Positions 8,947 to 17,027 are shown, counted from the stretch's first letter. The stretch is DNA of 23,237 nt from DASXBJ01 sp036491755 (GCA_036491755.1 DASXBJ010000114.1:1-23237), one strand, 5' to 3'. A program made the numbers and translations. The notes: generated from the sequence alone by a model not told the origin.

Positions 8947-10083
8947 CTACCGCGTCGCGGGCTTGTATCCGGCAGGCGGCGGGAACAGCGCTGTGATCTC
9001 CTTGGGGAGCGGAATACCCTGGGCGAAAATACGCTCCAGGATCTTGGGCCGCAGGCCGGTCGGCTTGAACTCGGCGATCACCTTGCCATCGGCCGTGGCG
9101 CCCTTCTGCTCGAGCATGAAGATGTCCTGCATCGTGATGATGTCCTGCTCCATGCCGACGATCTCGGTGATCGCCGTCACCTTGCGCGAGCCGTCACGCA
9201 GACGGTTGAGCTGGACGATCAGGTTGATCGCCCCCGCCACCTGCTGGCGGATGGCTCGGATCGGAAGGTCAACGCCGGCCATCAACACCAGCGTCTCAAG
9301 GCGGGCCAGCGCGTCGCGTGTGGTGTTGGCGTGCAGGGTGGTCATCGAGCCGTCGTGACCAGTGTTCATGGCCTGGAGCATGTCGAGGGCCTCGCCCGAG
9401 CGGCACTCGCCTACGACGATGCGCTCTGGGCGCATACGCAGCGCGTTGATGACGAGACGCTGGATTGTGACCTCTCCCTCGCCGTTGATGTCCTTGGGGC
9501 GGGTCTCCAGCCGGCAGACGTGCTCCTGGTGGAGCTGCAGCTCGGCGGCGTCTTCGATCGTGACGATGCGGTCCTCCACCGGGATGAAACCGGAGAGCAC
9601 GTTGAGGAACGTCGTCTTGCCGGTGCCCGTGCCGCCCGAGATGATGATGTTTGCCTTGGCCAGCACGGCCGCCTTCAAGAAACCAAACCCTGCCTCGTTG
9701 CAGGTGCCGAACCGAATGAGGTCTTCGACCTGGAAGGGGTCGCGGGAGAACTTACGGATTGTGAGCAACGGACCGTTCAGCGCGAGCGGCCGGATGACGG
9801 CGTTGACTCGAGAGCCGTCGGCCAGTCGCGCGTCACAGAGCGGCTGCCGCTCGTCGATGCGCCGCCCGACAGTCCGCACGATGAACTGGATCACGTTGAG
9901 CAGCTGGTCCTCATCGACAAACTTGATGTTCGTCAAGACGACCTTGCCGGCCATCTCCACGTAGACGTGGTCGTTGCCGTTGACCATGATTTCTGTCACG
10001 CGATCGTCGCGGATCAGGGGCTCGATCGGCCCTAGCTGCTGGTAGTACTCATCGATGTTGATACCGGGGATCCGGACTGCCAT
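8947..10083 (-). CDS. Second CpaF/TadA-type secretion ATPase, stand-alone
   Basis: A 378-residue hexameric ATPase of the type II/IV secretion (VirB11/CpaF) superfamily, which powers pilus assembly or secretion. Walker A GGTGTGKT is at 150-157, the Asp box TIEDAAEL at 175-182, the Walker B-like RIVVGECRSGEA at 221-232 and the His box TLHANT at 249-254, all intact. It aligns along its length with the CpaF of the Tad operon 5 kb away but lacks that protein's Ala/Pro-rich N-terminal 60-70 residues. No TadB/TadC-like membrane partner lies beside it. Its neighbours are comF (40 nt upstream) and hpf. GGAGG sits 7 nt before the ATG. It could work with the nearby TadB/TadC, for example as a retraction or alternate motor, or with a distant platform. 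Confidence 0.9.
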   Translation of the reverse strand: MAVRIPGINIDEYYQQLGPIEPLIRDDRVTEIMVNGNDHVYVEMAGKVVLTNIKFVDEDQLLNVIQFIVRTVGRRIDERQPLCDARLADGSRVNAVIRPLALNGPLLTIRKFSRDPFQVEDLIRFGTCNEAGFGFLKAAVLAKANIIISGGTGTGKTTFLNVLSGFIPVEDRIVTIEDAAELQLHQEHVCRLETRPKDINGEGEVTIQRLVINALRMRPERIVVGECRSGEALDMLQAMNTGHDGSMTTLHANTTRDALARLETLVLMAGVDLPIRAIRQQVAGAINLIVQLNRLRDGSRKVTAITEIVGMEQDIITMQDIFMLEQKGATADGKVIAEFKPTGLRPKILERIFAQGIPLPKEITALFPPPAGYKPATR

Positions 10084-10123
10084 TCGCTAGCCTCCGCTCG
10101 CGATTTGATGAACCGAGCGCCAA

Positions 10124-10804
10124 CTATACGTTAACCCTCGCGATTGAGATCCCCATTACGGGACCCGATCCATGGGTACGCAACGCGCTTGCGCATGCGT
10201 CAAGAGTGGCGCCGGTGGTGGCGACGTCGTCCACCAGCACGATCGGGCTGCCGTCCAGCGGCGGCCCTGTCCAGGCAAATGCCCCCTGGACGTTGCTCGA
10301 GCGCCAGAGGCGGTCGTGGCCGACCTGGGGCGGCGTGGCGCGGGTGCGGACGAGCTTGCCGTCGGGCTCACTCAGCGCGAGGCGCTTGCGCAGCTCCCGC
10401 GCCAGAAGCTCCGCCTGGTTGAAGCCTCGCTCTCGCAGGCGCGTCGGATGCAGCGGCACACCCACCGCGAACCGCGCCGCCACGCCCTCCACCGCCAGGC
10501 GCTCCGCCATGAGGAGCGCGAGCGGAGCCGCCAGGCGCCGCCAGCCCTGGTATTTGAACCTGTGGATCGCGTCCTCGATCGGTCCCTCATAGGCCGCGGC
10601 CGAACGCAGGCGTGCGAGGTTTTTCAGCCTCGACCGGCAGCCGCACTCACTGCGCGCCGACTCGACCTCCACGCCACAGCGCCGGCACAGAGGCTCCTCG
10701 AGACGGCGGATCCGAGCCCGGCATCGCGGGCAAAGCCACGTGCCGACGGTTCGGCAGCCGCCGCAGCGCGCAGGCAGCACGAAGCTCAGCGGATCGAAGC
10801 GCAC
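10124..10804 (-). CDS. comF: ComF family protein (double zinc ribbon plus phosphoribosyltransferase fold)
   Basis: A 226-residue cytoplasmic protein. The N-terminus has four CxxC/CxC-type pairs (Cys14/17, 25/28, 40/43, 54/56) forming a zinc ribbon. The C-terminal part is a PRTase domain with RGFNQAELLAREL at 126-138 and the PRPP-binding loop VLVDDVATTGAT at 189-200. ComF proteins are needed for natural transformation in several bacteria, where they act with the helicase ComFA and DprA on incoming single-stranded DNA; no comFA is visible here. The start is GTG 10804 with TAAGCT exactly 6 nt upstream and no Shine-Dalgarno sequence. A DUF192 gene ends 40 nt upstream and a CpaF ATPase gene follows 40 nt downstream. 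Confidence 0.93.
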   Translation of the reverse strand: MRFDPLSFVLPARCGGCRTVGTWLCPRCRARIRRLEEPLCRRCGVEVESARSECGCRSRLKNLARLRSAAAYEGPIEDAIHRFKYQGWRRLAAPLALLMAERLAVEGVAARFAVGVPLHPTRLRERGFNQAELLARELRKRLALSEPDGKLVRTRATPPQVGHDRLWRSSNVQGAFAWTGPPLDGSPIVLVDDVATTGATLDACASALRTHGSGPVMGISIARVNV

Positions 10805-10810
10805 ACAGCG

Positions 10811-10816
10811 AGCTTA
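10811..10816 (-). promoter_or_regulatory. Putative leaderless -10 element of comF
   Basis: The minus strand reads TAAGCT, then CGCTGT, then GTG. The spacing equals that at hpf, the S41 gene and the hydrolase gene. A TTGACC lies further upstream but only 8 nt from this box, too close to serve as its -35. Confidence 0.35.
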
Positions 10817-10844
10817 TGACCACGGGTCAATAGCTCTTAACAGG

Positions 10845-11198
10845 TCAGGTGATGAGGATTTGGTCTCCCCGCTGAAGGTCGATCTCATCGGTCGAGCCGG
10901 CCGGGAGCTCGAGCACGCTGTGCGCGCCCCAAACAAACCAGACCACGCCCCACCACGCGGGCAGCTTGCGGTAGACCTTTCTGACTCGTTCGTCACGGTC
11001 CAGGAAAACCGCGTCGATCGCAAAGTTCATGAACATCATGTGGATCCCGTTACAGGGCACGATCCACATCCCACTGCCGGGGTCGAGACGCTTGCGGAAC
11101 ATCAGGCCGGCGGTCATGGTGATCAAGTTCGTCGCCATCTCGAGCTCTTGGGCGAGCACTCTTCCCGTCCGCTCATGCACCGCGCTCCGTCCTGCCAT
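10845..11198 (-). CDS. DUF192 family protein
   Basis: About 117 residues from ATG 11198. The family signature is recognisable: MATNLITMTAGLMFRKRL, then GMWIVP and MMFMNFAIDAVFLDRD, and a C-terminal HSVLELPAGSTDEIDLQRGD. DUF192 proteins are small beta-rich domains, often lipoproteins in other bacteria; their biochemical role is not established. This copy has no signal peptide or lipobox, so it is predicted cytoplasmic. The frame remains open upstream to 11303, but that part overlaps the divergent hydrolase gene and shows no family similarity. A GTG nine bases before the ATG is a possible alternative start. It is followed by comF. Confidence 0.85.
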   Translation of the reverse strand: MAGRSAVHERTGRVLAQELEMATNLITMTAGLMFRKRLDPGSGMWIVPCNGIHMMFMNFAIDAVFLDRDERVRKVYRKLPAWWGVVWFVWGAHSVLELPAGSTDEIDLQRGDQILIT

Positions 11199-11210
11199 GG
11201 CGATCGACAC

Positions 11211-11216
11211 TAACCT
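11211..11216 (+). promoter_or_regulatory. Putative leaderless -10 element of the alpha/beta hydrolase gene
   Basis: TAACCT is followed by ATCGAC and then the GTG start. Spacing is identical to the other three leaderless candidates in this window. No Shine-Dalgarno sequence or clear -35 is present. Confidence 0.4.
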
Positions 11217-11217
11217 A
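11212..11217 (-). promoter_or_regulatory. Putative -10 element of the DUF192 gene
   Basis: The minus strand reads TAGGTT, 13 nt before the DUF192 ATG. It shares five base pairs with the plus-strand TAACCT, so the two divergent genes may compete for one polymerase-binding site. This is motif-level evidence only. Confidence 0.25.
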
Positions 11218-11222
11218 TCGAC

Positions 11223-11966
11223 GTGGACTTCGACAGCGATGGTGTCCGGCTCCATTTCGAGGTGCACGGACCGGATCACGGCACGCCGATCATGGTCGTC
11301 CATGGCTTCGCGTCGAGCTACCGGCTCAACTGGGTGGGCACGCGGTGGCAGGAGACGCTGACGTCGTCAGGGTTTCGGGTCATCGGCCTCGACTGCCGCG
11401 GCCATGGGCACAGCGACAAGCCGCACGATCCGGGCGCGTACACCATGGCAACGATGGCGGCCGATGTCGTCCGCCTGCTCGATCACCTGGACATCTCATC
11501 GGCGCCCTACCTCGGTTTCTCCATGGGCGCACGGATCGGGCTGCAGGTCGTGCTCGATTCACCAGATCGCGTGCAGCGCGCGGTTCTGGGTGGGCTGGGC
11601 CGGACCGGCGTGTTCGAGAGCGCCGGCGCCATCGCGCAGGCGCTGCGCAGCGGCGAGCCGACGGGCGATCCGATCGTGCAGACGTTCTACAAGTTCGCGT
11701 CGGCCTCGCCGGCGAATGATCTGCAGGCGCTCGCCGCCTGCATGCAGGGAATGCAGCGTGAGCATTCGCCCGAACGCCTGGCCACGATCCGGACCCCCAT
11801 CCTTGTCGTGGTCGGCGACCGGGACGACCTGGCCAGCACCGCGCCCGAGCTGATCGAGCTCATTCCCACGGCGCGACTGGCGACCATCCCGGGCCGCGAC
11901 CACCTGGGCACCGTGCCGGCCAGGGAGTTCAAACGAGCCGCGATCGACTTCCTGACCGCCGAATAA
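11223..11966 (+). CDS. Alpha/beta fold hydrolase
   Basis: A 247-residue single-domain enzyme without signal peptide. The fold markers are in order: oxyanion-hole HGF at 27-29, GLDCRGHGHSDKP at 55-67, nucleophile elbow GFSMG with Ser100, likely acid Asp201 in GDRDD, and His227 in GRDH. It resembles the haloperoxidase / 3-oxoadipate enol-lactonase-like group of esterases, but the substrate cannot be read from sequence. It is the only plus-strand gene in the first 17 kb. It starts with GTG, 24 nt from the divergent DUF192 gene, and converges with the DUF421 gene. The start has no Shine-Dalgarno sequence and an upstream TAACCT suggests leaderless expression. Confidence 0.92.
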   Translation: MDFDSDGVRLHFEVHGPDHGTPIMVVHGFASSYRLNWVGTRWQETLTSSGFRVIGLDCRGHGHSDKPHDPGAYTMATMAADVVRLLDHLDISSAPYLGFSMGARIGLQVVLDSPDRVQRAVLGGLGRTGVFESAGAIAQALRSGEPTGDPIVQTFYKFASASPANDLQALAACMQGMQREHSPERLATIRTPILVVVGDRDDLASTAPELIELIPTARLATIPGRDHLGTVPAREFKRAAIDFLTAE

Positions 11967-11981
11967 GGCCCTCGGAGGGCC
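11967..11981 (+). terminator. Hairpin after the alpha/beta hydrolase gene
   Basis: GGCCCT-CGG-AGGGCC forms a 6-bp stem with a 3-nt loop directly after the TAA stop, followed by pyrimidine-rich CTCCCTTCCC rather than a clean T-tract. Its position at the end of a convergent pair supports a terminator role. Confidence 0.45.
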
Positions 11982-12047
11982 CTCCCTTCCCGTTGCAGGC
12001 CCTCCCCCTCCTGCCAACCGCTTTCAGGCTACGTGCCCTGTCAACCC

Positions 12048-12061
12048 TGCCTGTAAAGGCA
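12048..12061 (-). terminator. Small hairpin after the DUF421 gene
   Basis: TGCCT-TTAC-AGGCA on the minus strand gives a 5-bp stem starting 3 nt after the DUF421 stop. It has no U-tract. It could mark the end of the tad operon transcript, but it is weak. The remainder of the 98-nt convergent gap shows nothing further. Confidence 0.25.
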
Positions 12062-12064
12062 CCG

Positions 12065-12628
12065 CTAGTTCCGGCGATTGAACCTCACGCGGTGCTTGGT
12101 CCTCTGCATGGCCGCGTCCTTCGGGACGATCGAGATCGTTCCGTCCGACTCGAGCACCGCGAGCTGCACCTCGTTCATGTCGCCTATGCCGTGCTCGCGC
12201 ATCGCCATCTCGATCTCCTCGCGGTCGATTCCCTCACGGCGCAGCACATCCGGCAGGCACTCGCCATTCCTGACGATGACCGTGGGCGCCGGGGTGAACA
12301 GACGCTTGAACCTCGGCATGCTGTCGATCCTGCCCACGAGAAAGTTCATCCCCACCAGCGCGACGATCAGCACCACCCCACCCCCCACCGAGGTGTCCGG
12401 CCCGGTGATCGCCGGCTGTAGTGCGTTGGCAACGAGAAGAATGAAAACGAGGTCGTACAGCGTGAACTGGCCCACCTCGCGCTTGCCGAAGAGGCGGAGG
12501 GCAACCAGCAGCGCCGCGTAGATGACGACGGCCCGCAGCATGAGCTCCCACCAGGCGACCGTCGGCAGCACGCCGACAGGAAACGTCACACCGGTGGGAA
12601 GGGCCAGTAGCGCGCCGGTCATGGGCAC
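12065..12628 (-). CDS. DUF421 (YetF-like) membrane protein
   Basis: A 187-residue protein with about three N-terminal membrane helices (about 27-46, 55-72, 82-98) and a cytoplasmic alpha/beta domain. The segment RLFGKREVGQFTLYDLVFIL is the family signature, and the tail has NEVQLAVLESDGTISIV, the usual DUF421 ending. In spore formers some members (SpoVA-associated YetF-like proteins) take part in germination, but the general role is unknown. The GTG start at 12628 lies 10 nt after the tadC stop, so it is probably the last gene of the tad transcript. An ATG two codons in (12622) is equally possible. No Shine-Dalgarno sequence is visible. Whether it serves the pilus is not known. Confidence 0.85.
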   Translation of the reverse strand: MPMTGALLALPTGVTFPVGVLPTVAWWELMLRAVVIYAALLVALRLFGKREVGQFTLYDLVFILLVANALQPAITGPDTSVGGGVVLIVALVGMNFLVGRIDSMPRFKRLFTPAPTVIVRNGECLPDVLRREGIDREEIEMAMREHGIGDMNEVQLAVLESDGTISIVPKDAAMQRTKHRVRFNRRN

Positions 12629-12638
12629 GCTCGCATTT

Positions 12639-13565
12639 CTAGGACCGAGGCTTCATCAGGATCAGAGCGGCGGGGCCGAGCAGCACGATCCACAATGTCG
12701 GGAAGATGCAGCCGACCATCGGCAGCATCATCTTCAAGGTTGCCTGCGCGGCCTTCTCCTGCGCGCGCTGGCGCCGCTTGCGCCGCATCTCGTCCGCCTG
12801 GATGCGCAGGATCTTGCCGATGCCGGTGCCGAACTGCTCCGACTGAATCACGGCCTGGATGAAGTTGTGGAGGTCGTCGACGCCGCTGCTCCGGCCCATC
12901 TCGTCCATCGCTTCCATGCGCGGGCGGCCAAGGCTGACCTCGCGCAGCACCTTGGCGAACTCTTCGGACAGCGCGTTCTTGTACTTGTCCGTGACGCGCG
13001 CCAGCGCGGCGTCGAAGCCAAGGCCCGCGTCGACCGCGATGACCAGCAGGTCCATCGCGTCCGGCAGGCCCTTCTGGATCTCGGTCCTGCGGGCGTCGAC
13101 CTTCTGCTTGAGCCATAGGACAGGCAGGTAGTAGCCGAGGATTGTGCCGGCGACCAGCGAGATGACCAGGTAGAGCGGGCTTGCGAGCAGCAGGCCAAGC
13201 AGCAGCCCGATGGCGGCCATCACGGCCGCGGCCACGATGCGCACGGCTGCGAAGTCTTCCGGTGTGAGGTTGCCCGGCCGGCCCGCGAGGTCCAGCCTGT
13301 TCATGAGGTCCTGCCGCGCCTTCTGAGGTGTCGAGCGCGACAGCAGGGAGCCAAGCCTTTCGATCGACGGGCGCAGGAACCGCTCGCTGAACGGCCGCTG
13401 CAGCTCGACCTCCTCGAGGGTAAGCTGCTTTTCGCCGCCCCCGTAGACGGAGAGGCGCTGCTGCACCATCTCCGCCGTGTTGGTGGAGGGTGTGCGTGCG
13501 AGGCCGATGAAGATCAGCATCACGCCGCCGGCGCAGACGAGAGCGAGAAGAATGGTGGTGCTCAT
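12639..13565 (-). CDS. tadC: Tad pilus membrane platform protein TadC
   Basis: A 308-residue type II secretion F-domain protein that, with TadB, forms the inner-membrane platform on which the CpaF motor acts. The N-terminal helix (about 4-22) is followed by a cytoplasmic region, two closely spaced hydrophobic segments near 110-150, the T2SSF core containing DAMDLLVIAVDAGLGFDAAL, and a C-terminal membrane segment (LPMVGCIFPTLWIVLLGPA). DAMDLLVIAVDAGL is typical of TadC and differs from TadB's LGDTLTLLSNALKAGYS. It starts 4 nt after the tadB stop with GAGG upstream, showing tight coupling. Confidence 0.92.
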   Translation of the reverse strand: MSTTILLALVCAGGVMLIFIGLARTPSTNTAEMVQQRLSVYGGGEKQLTLEEVELQRPFSERFLRPSIERLGSLLSRSTPQKARQDLMNRLDLAGRPGNLTPEDFAAVRIVAAAVMAAIGLLLGLLLASPLYLVISLVAGTILGYYLPVLWLKQKVDARRTEIQKGLPDAMDLLVIAVDAGLGFDAALARVTDKYKNALSEEFAKVLREVSLGRPRMEAMDEMGRSSGVDDLHNFIQAVIQSEQFGTGIGKILRIQADEMRRKRRQRAQEKAAQATLKMMLPMVGCIFPTLWIVLLGPAALILMKPRS

Positions 13566-13569
13566 CAGT

Positions 13570-14565
13570 TCATACCTCGATAGCCACGACGCGGCGGATG
13601 ATCAGGTTGCCGATGAAGATCATGAACACGCCGATCGCGATGAGCACCCAGCCGATGAACTGCTCGAACATGGGGCGGAAATATGTCGGGGTGACGAAGT
13701 ACATGAAGAGCGCGAGCACCAGCGGCAGGAACGTGATGAGGGTGCCCGACGCTCGAGCCTGGGCGGTCAGGGTGGCTATCTCGCCCTTGATCCGGACGCG
13801 TTCGCGAATCGTGTACGCGATGTTGTCCAGGATCTCAGCCAGGTTGCCACCCACCGTTCGGTGGATGGAGTAAGCCGTGGCGACCAGGTCGAAGTCCTGG
13901 CTCGCGATTCGCTTGGTGATGTTCTGCAGGGCCTCGTCGGGCGAGCCGCCGAGGTTCATCTCGCGGACAGCCCTCGCGAACTCGTCCGCGATCGGAGGCA
14001 CCGCGTTCTTGGCGACTGTGTCGATCGCCTGAGCGAACGAGTAGCCGGCTTTCAATGCGTTCGAGAGCAGCGTCAGCGTGTCACCGAGCTGGGCGTCGAA
14101 CGCCCGGAGCCTCTTGTTGATGCGGTAGCGAACATAGAAGCCCGGGATCAGGTAGCCGACAAAGCCGAATACGACCATCTGGATCAGGCCGCCCAGCGGG
14201 AGGCCGAACCGGATCAGGGAGATCAGCACGAACAGAACCGTGGTGCCGATCTGGATCATGAAGAACTCCGAGGTGCGGAGCTTGAGGTCCGCGCGCTGCA
14301 GTTGCTCCTGAACCGACGGCTTGCCTTTCTTGGCGTTGCCGCGGCCGACACGGTCGGCGGCGGGCTGGAAAAGGCGGTTGAGGGATTCGCGCATCCCGGT
14401 CGACGGCGGCAAGGTCTCGGCGCCCGCCGTCGTCACTCCGTAGGCGGCGAGGCGTGCCTGGAAGTCTTCGGAGCCACCTGCGGAGCGCCGCATCTGGCTG
14501 ATGCCGAGGAACAGGAGAAAAACGCCTGCGAAGGCGATCAGCCCGAATACCAGGGGAAAGGACAT
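13570..14565 (-). CDS. tadB: Tad pilus membrane platform protein TadB
   Basis: A 331-residue T2SSF-family membrane protein, paralogous to TadC and partner to it in the Flp assembly platform. It has an N-terminal helix (about 4-22), paired hydrophobic segments around 105-148, the F-domain core with LGDTLTLLSNALKAGYSFAQAI, and two C-terminal membrane helices (GTLITFLPLVLALFMYF and IGWVLIAIGVFMIFIGNLII). AGGAGG lies about 6 nt before the ATG, one of the best ribosome-binding sites in the window. It sits 17 nt after the cpaF stop. Confidence 0.93.
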   Translation of the reverse strand: MSFPLVFGLIAFAGVFLLFLGISQMRRSAGGSEDFQARLAAYGVTTAGAETLPPSTGMRESLNRLFQPAADRVGRGNAKKGKPSVQEQLQRADLKLRTSEFFMIQIGTTVLFVLISLIRFGLPLGGLIQMVVFGFVGYLIPGFYVRYRINKRLRAFDAQLGDTLTLLSNALKAGYSFAQAIDTVAKNAVPPIADEFARAVREMNLGGSPDEALQNITKRIASQDFDLVATAYSIHRTVGGNLAEILDNIAYTIRERVRIKGEIATLTAQARASGTLITFLPLVLALFMYFVTPTYFRPMFEQFIGWVLIAIGVFMIFIGNLIIRRVVAIEV

Positions 14566-14582
14566 CTGGACCTCCTAAACGG

Positions 14583-16082
14583 TCAGTAGAGCTTATCCGG
14601 CGACGGCTGCTTGACTGGGGCGAAAAGCGATTCCGAAAGGTCCTCGCCCTCGGCGCGGAGATGCTCCATTCGAAACGGGACCACACCCGTGGCGGTGTGA
14701 TAGCCGACGGCCTTGCCTTCGGCGTTGACGCCGACCTGCTTGAACGTGAAGAGCTCCTGGAATTGCACGTCCCCGTCCTTCATGCCGAGGATCTCGGCGA
14801 CGCTGACAATACGCCGCACGCCGCCACGAAGGCGCGACTGCTGCACGATCAGGTGGATCGCGGCGCCGATTGTTTCGCGGATGGCCCGGGACGGCAGGTC
14901 CTGGCCTGCCTGCAGGACCAGAGTCTCCAACCGCACGAGGGCCTCGTGGGGGTTGTTGGCGTGGAGCGTCGACATCGAGCCATCGTGACCGGTGTTCATG
15001 GCCTGGAGCATGTCCAGCGCTTCGCCGCCACGGCACTCACCGACGATGATCCTGTCGGGTCGCATACGCAGACAGCTCTTGACCAGCTCCCTGATGGGCA
15101 CCGCCCCCTTGCCTTCGACGTTGGGCGGGCGCGACTCGAGCTGGATCCAGTGCGGCTGCTGCAGCTGCAGCTCCGCCGCGTCCTCACAGGTGATCAGTCG
15201 CTCCGACTCCGGGATGAACGTCGAGAGGATGTTGAGTAGGGTGGTCTTGCCGGAGCCGGTGCCGCCGGAGACCAGGATGTTCATGCGCGCCCTCACGCAG
15301 GAGCGCAGGAAGGTCATGATCTCGGGGCTTGACGAGTGGAACCGGTTGACCACGTCCGCGGGGCCCCACTTCTCTTTGGCGAACTTTCGAATCGTCAGGC
15401 ATGGGCCCTTGAGGGCGATCGGCGGGATCACGACGTTGACACGCGAGCCGTCCTTGAGACGTGCGTCGCAGATGGGCGTCGACTCGTCCACGCGGCGCCC
15501 GACCAGGCTCACGATTCGGTCGATGACCTGACGCATCTGCCTTTCGGACTCGAAGGTCACCGCGGACAGGGTCGGCTCGCCCGCCCGCTCCACATAGATC
15601 TGTTTGGGGTGGTTGGCCATGATTTCAGTGATGTTCGGGTCGGCGAGCAGAGCCTCGAGCGGGCCGAGGCCGAGGACGTCGTCGAGGACTGAGTCGACAA
15701 GGCGCTCCTTGTCGGTCTTGGTCATCGTCATCGCCGTGCTCCGGAAGTACTCCTCGGCGAGCTCGACGATCTTTTCCCGGACGCCGGGCTTGTTGCTGGA
15801 GTCGATCTGGTCCGCGAACTTCTCGATCAGCCTGGCGTGGATTTGAACCTTGGCGGCGGTGAATGCCGGGGTGACCTCGGCGCCGCTCGCGGCCGCGCGC
15901 TGCTGCAGGTTCTGGGCAGGTGGCGGAGCGGTGACCGCCGCGTTGTTGGCCGAAGACGGAATGGCGGTCGCAGGCGCATAGGTGGCCGCCGCGCCGGGCA
16001 GCGTGGCAGTGGCGGGGCCGTTCGACGCCGGCCCCGCCGGGGGAACCGTCTGGTTCTGCTTGACCCTGTCGAGTAATCCCAT
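14583..16082 (-). CDS. cpaF: Tad/Flp pilus assembly ATPase CpaF (TadA)
   Basis: A 499-residue motor for Flp pilus extension, and retraction in Caulobacter. An Ala/Pro-rich disordered segment (about 12-70) precedes the helical N-terminal domain and the RecA-like ATPase core. Walker A GGTGSGKT is at 273-280, the Asp box TCEDAAEL at 298-305, the Walker B-like RIIVGECRGGEA at 344-355 and the His box TLHANN at 372-377. Gene order cpaB-cpaF-tadB-tadC is the standard Tad order, but a TadZ/CpaE gene normally just before cpaF is missing. The start ATG 16082 has only a distant AGGGG, 18 nt after the cpaB stop. It is paralogous to the ATPase at 8947-10083. Confidence 0.95.
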   Translation of the reverse strand: MGLLDRVKQNQTVPPAGPASNGPATATLPGAAATYAPATAIPSSANNAAVTAPPPAQNLQQRAAASGAEVTPAFTAAKVQIHARLIEKFADQIDSSNKPGVREKIVELAEEYFRSTAMTMTKTDKERLVDSVLDDVLGLGPLEALLADPNITEIMANHPKQIYVERAGEPTLSAVTFESERQMRQVIDRIVSLVGRRVDESTPICDARLKDGSRVNVVIPPIALKGPCLTIRKFAKEKWGPADVVNRFHSSSPEIMTFLRSCVRARMNILVSGGTGSGKTTLLNILSTFIPESERLITCEDAAELQLQQPHWIQLESRPPNVEGKGAVPIRELVKSCLRMRPDRIIVGECRGGEALDMLQAMNTGHDGSMSTLHANNPHEALVRLETLVLQAGQDLPSRAIRETIGAAIHLIVQQSRLRGGVRRIVSVAEILGMKDGDVQFQELFTFKQVGVNAEGKAVGYHTATGVVPFRMEHLRAEGEDLSESLFAPVKQPSPDKLY

Positions 16083-16100
16083 TTGCGCTACCGCAACCCC

Positions 16101-16979
16101 TTAGAGGGCGCTGAAGTGATACCTGGCCTCGACCTCTTTCTGGCTGACGCCCTGGGCCGAGATGACGGTCGGGCAGGTGGGGTCAGGCGTGCTCGGCGGC
16201 TGCGCCAGGTAGTCCTTGAAAGACTCGAGCGTGTACTTCATGCCGGTGGTGTTATTCAGGAACCAGGTGAAAAACTCGGCGTCACACTGCGTGAGCTCGA
16301 TGGTGAGGCTCGAGGTCACGCCGCTTTGAGTTTGCGTTCCGCCGACCGTGGCCGCGCCTCCCGCCGGCTGCACGTTGGCCGCCGCCGGACCGAGGCCGAT
16401 GATGTGGATGTTCGTGAAGACTGTCTTGGTTATGACCTTGGGCACACCAACCGTGGAGCCAGTCTGGGTGTTGATCAGGGTCGATGTGAGCGACGTGATG
16501 ACCGTGATGTAGTCACCCACGCTGATGTGACCCGCGACGCCCTGCTGCTCGCCGGTCGGAATGGTCAACGCGACGTAGCCGCTGGCCAGCGGAAGATAAG
16601 CGGGCGCCGAGCCGGTCGGCACGAGGTTGATGTCTCGGGCCAGCATGTCCGCTGTGATGACCGAACCTTTGCTGATCTGGATCTCGGCGATCAGACCTTT
16701 CACGTCACTCGGGTTGGTGTAGGTGTTGTTGGAGCTGGTGAAGGCGCCCGAAACCTTGGCGGTCTCGAGGTCGTCGGTTGTGATGGTGTGTCGCAGCGGG
16801 ATGGCCTGCTTGGCCACCACCACAGTCGTCGTCGCGGCTCCGCCTACGCCTCCGCCACCCAACGTATTGCCGAGCAGGAAGACTCCACCGAAAGCCAGAA
16901 CAGCGAGTAGCAAGCCGACGATGATGAATAGTCGACCACCGCCTGGACGGGGTCTTGCTGGAGCTTGTGCGACGGCCAA
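16101..16979 (-). CDS. cpaB: Flp pilus assembly protein CpaB (RcpC-like, SAF domain)
   Basis: About 292 residues: a proline-rich cytoplasmic start, one membrane helix at about 17-37, a Gly-rich linker, a SAF domain at about 50-117 (VVVAKQAIPLRHTITTDDL through KGSVITADMLARD), and a CpaB/RcpC domain with AGHISVGDYITVI. In diderm bacteria CpaB helps secretin assembly; with no secretin here it presumably guides the pilus through the cell wall. It starts with TTG 16979 behind GGAGGTGA, an unusual start codon but with the only convincing ribosome-binding site. Four cysteine-poor stretches and Thr/Ser-rich loops are consistent with an extracellular location. Confidence 0.88.
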   Translation of the reverse strand: MAVAQAPARPRPGGGRLFIIVGLLLAVLAFGGVFLLGNTLGGGGVGGAATTTVVVAKQAIPLRHTITTDDLETAKVSGAFTSSNNTYTNPSDVKGLIAEIQISKGSVITADMLARDINLVPTGSAPAYLPLASGYVALTIPTGEQQGVAGHISVGDYITVITSLTSTLINTQTGSTVGVPKVITKTVFTNIHIIGLGPAAANVQPAGGAATVGGTQTQSGVTSSLTIELTQCDAEFFTWFLNNTTGMKYTLESFKDYLAQPPSTPDPTCPTVISAQGVSQKEVEARYHFSAL

Positions 16980-17021
16980 ATCTAAGTCACCTCCGATGAT
17001 CGTTCTGTCGAGAGTGCCGCA

Positions 17022-17027
17022 ATTGTA
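17022..17027 (-). promoter_or_regulatory. Possible internal -10 element before cpaB
   Basis: The minus strand reads TACAAT, five of six consensus bases, between the flp terminator and the cpaB start, leaving a leader of about 35-40 nt that includes GGAGGTGA. No -35 box is visible at 17-18 nt. It could supply low-level assembly-gene expression independent of flp. Confidence 0.35.

Noticed and set aside
9359..15020. Near-identical DNA stretches around the His box and Walker B of the two cpaF genes as a repeat or recent duplication
   Set aside because: Similarity is limited to codons of conserved motifs (such as MLQAMNTGHDGSM), with the rest diverged, so this is old paralogy rather than a repeat element.
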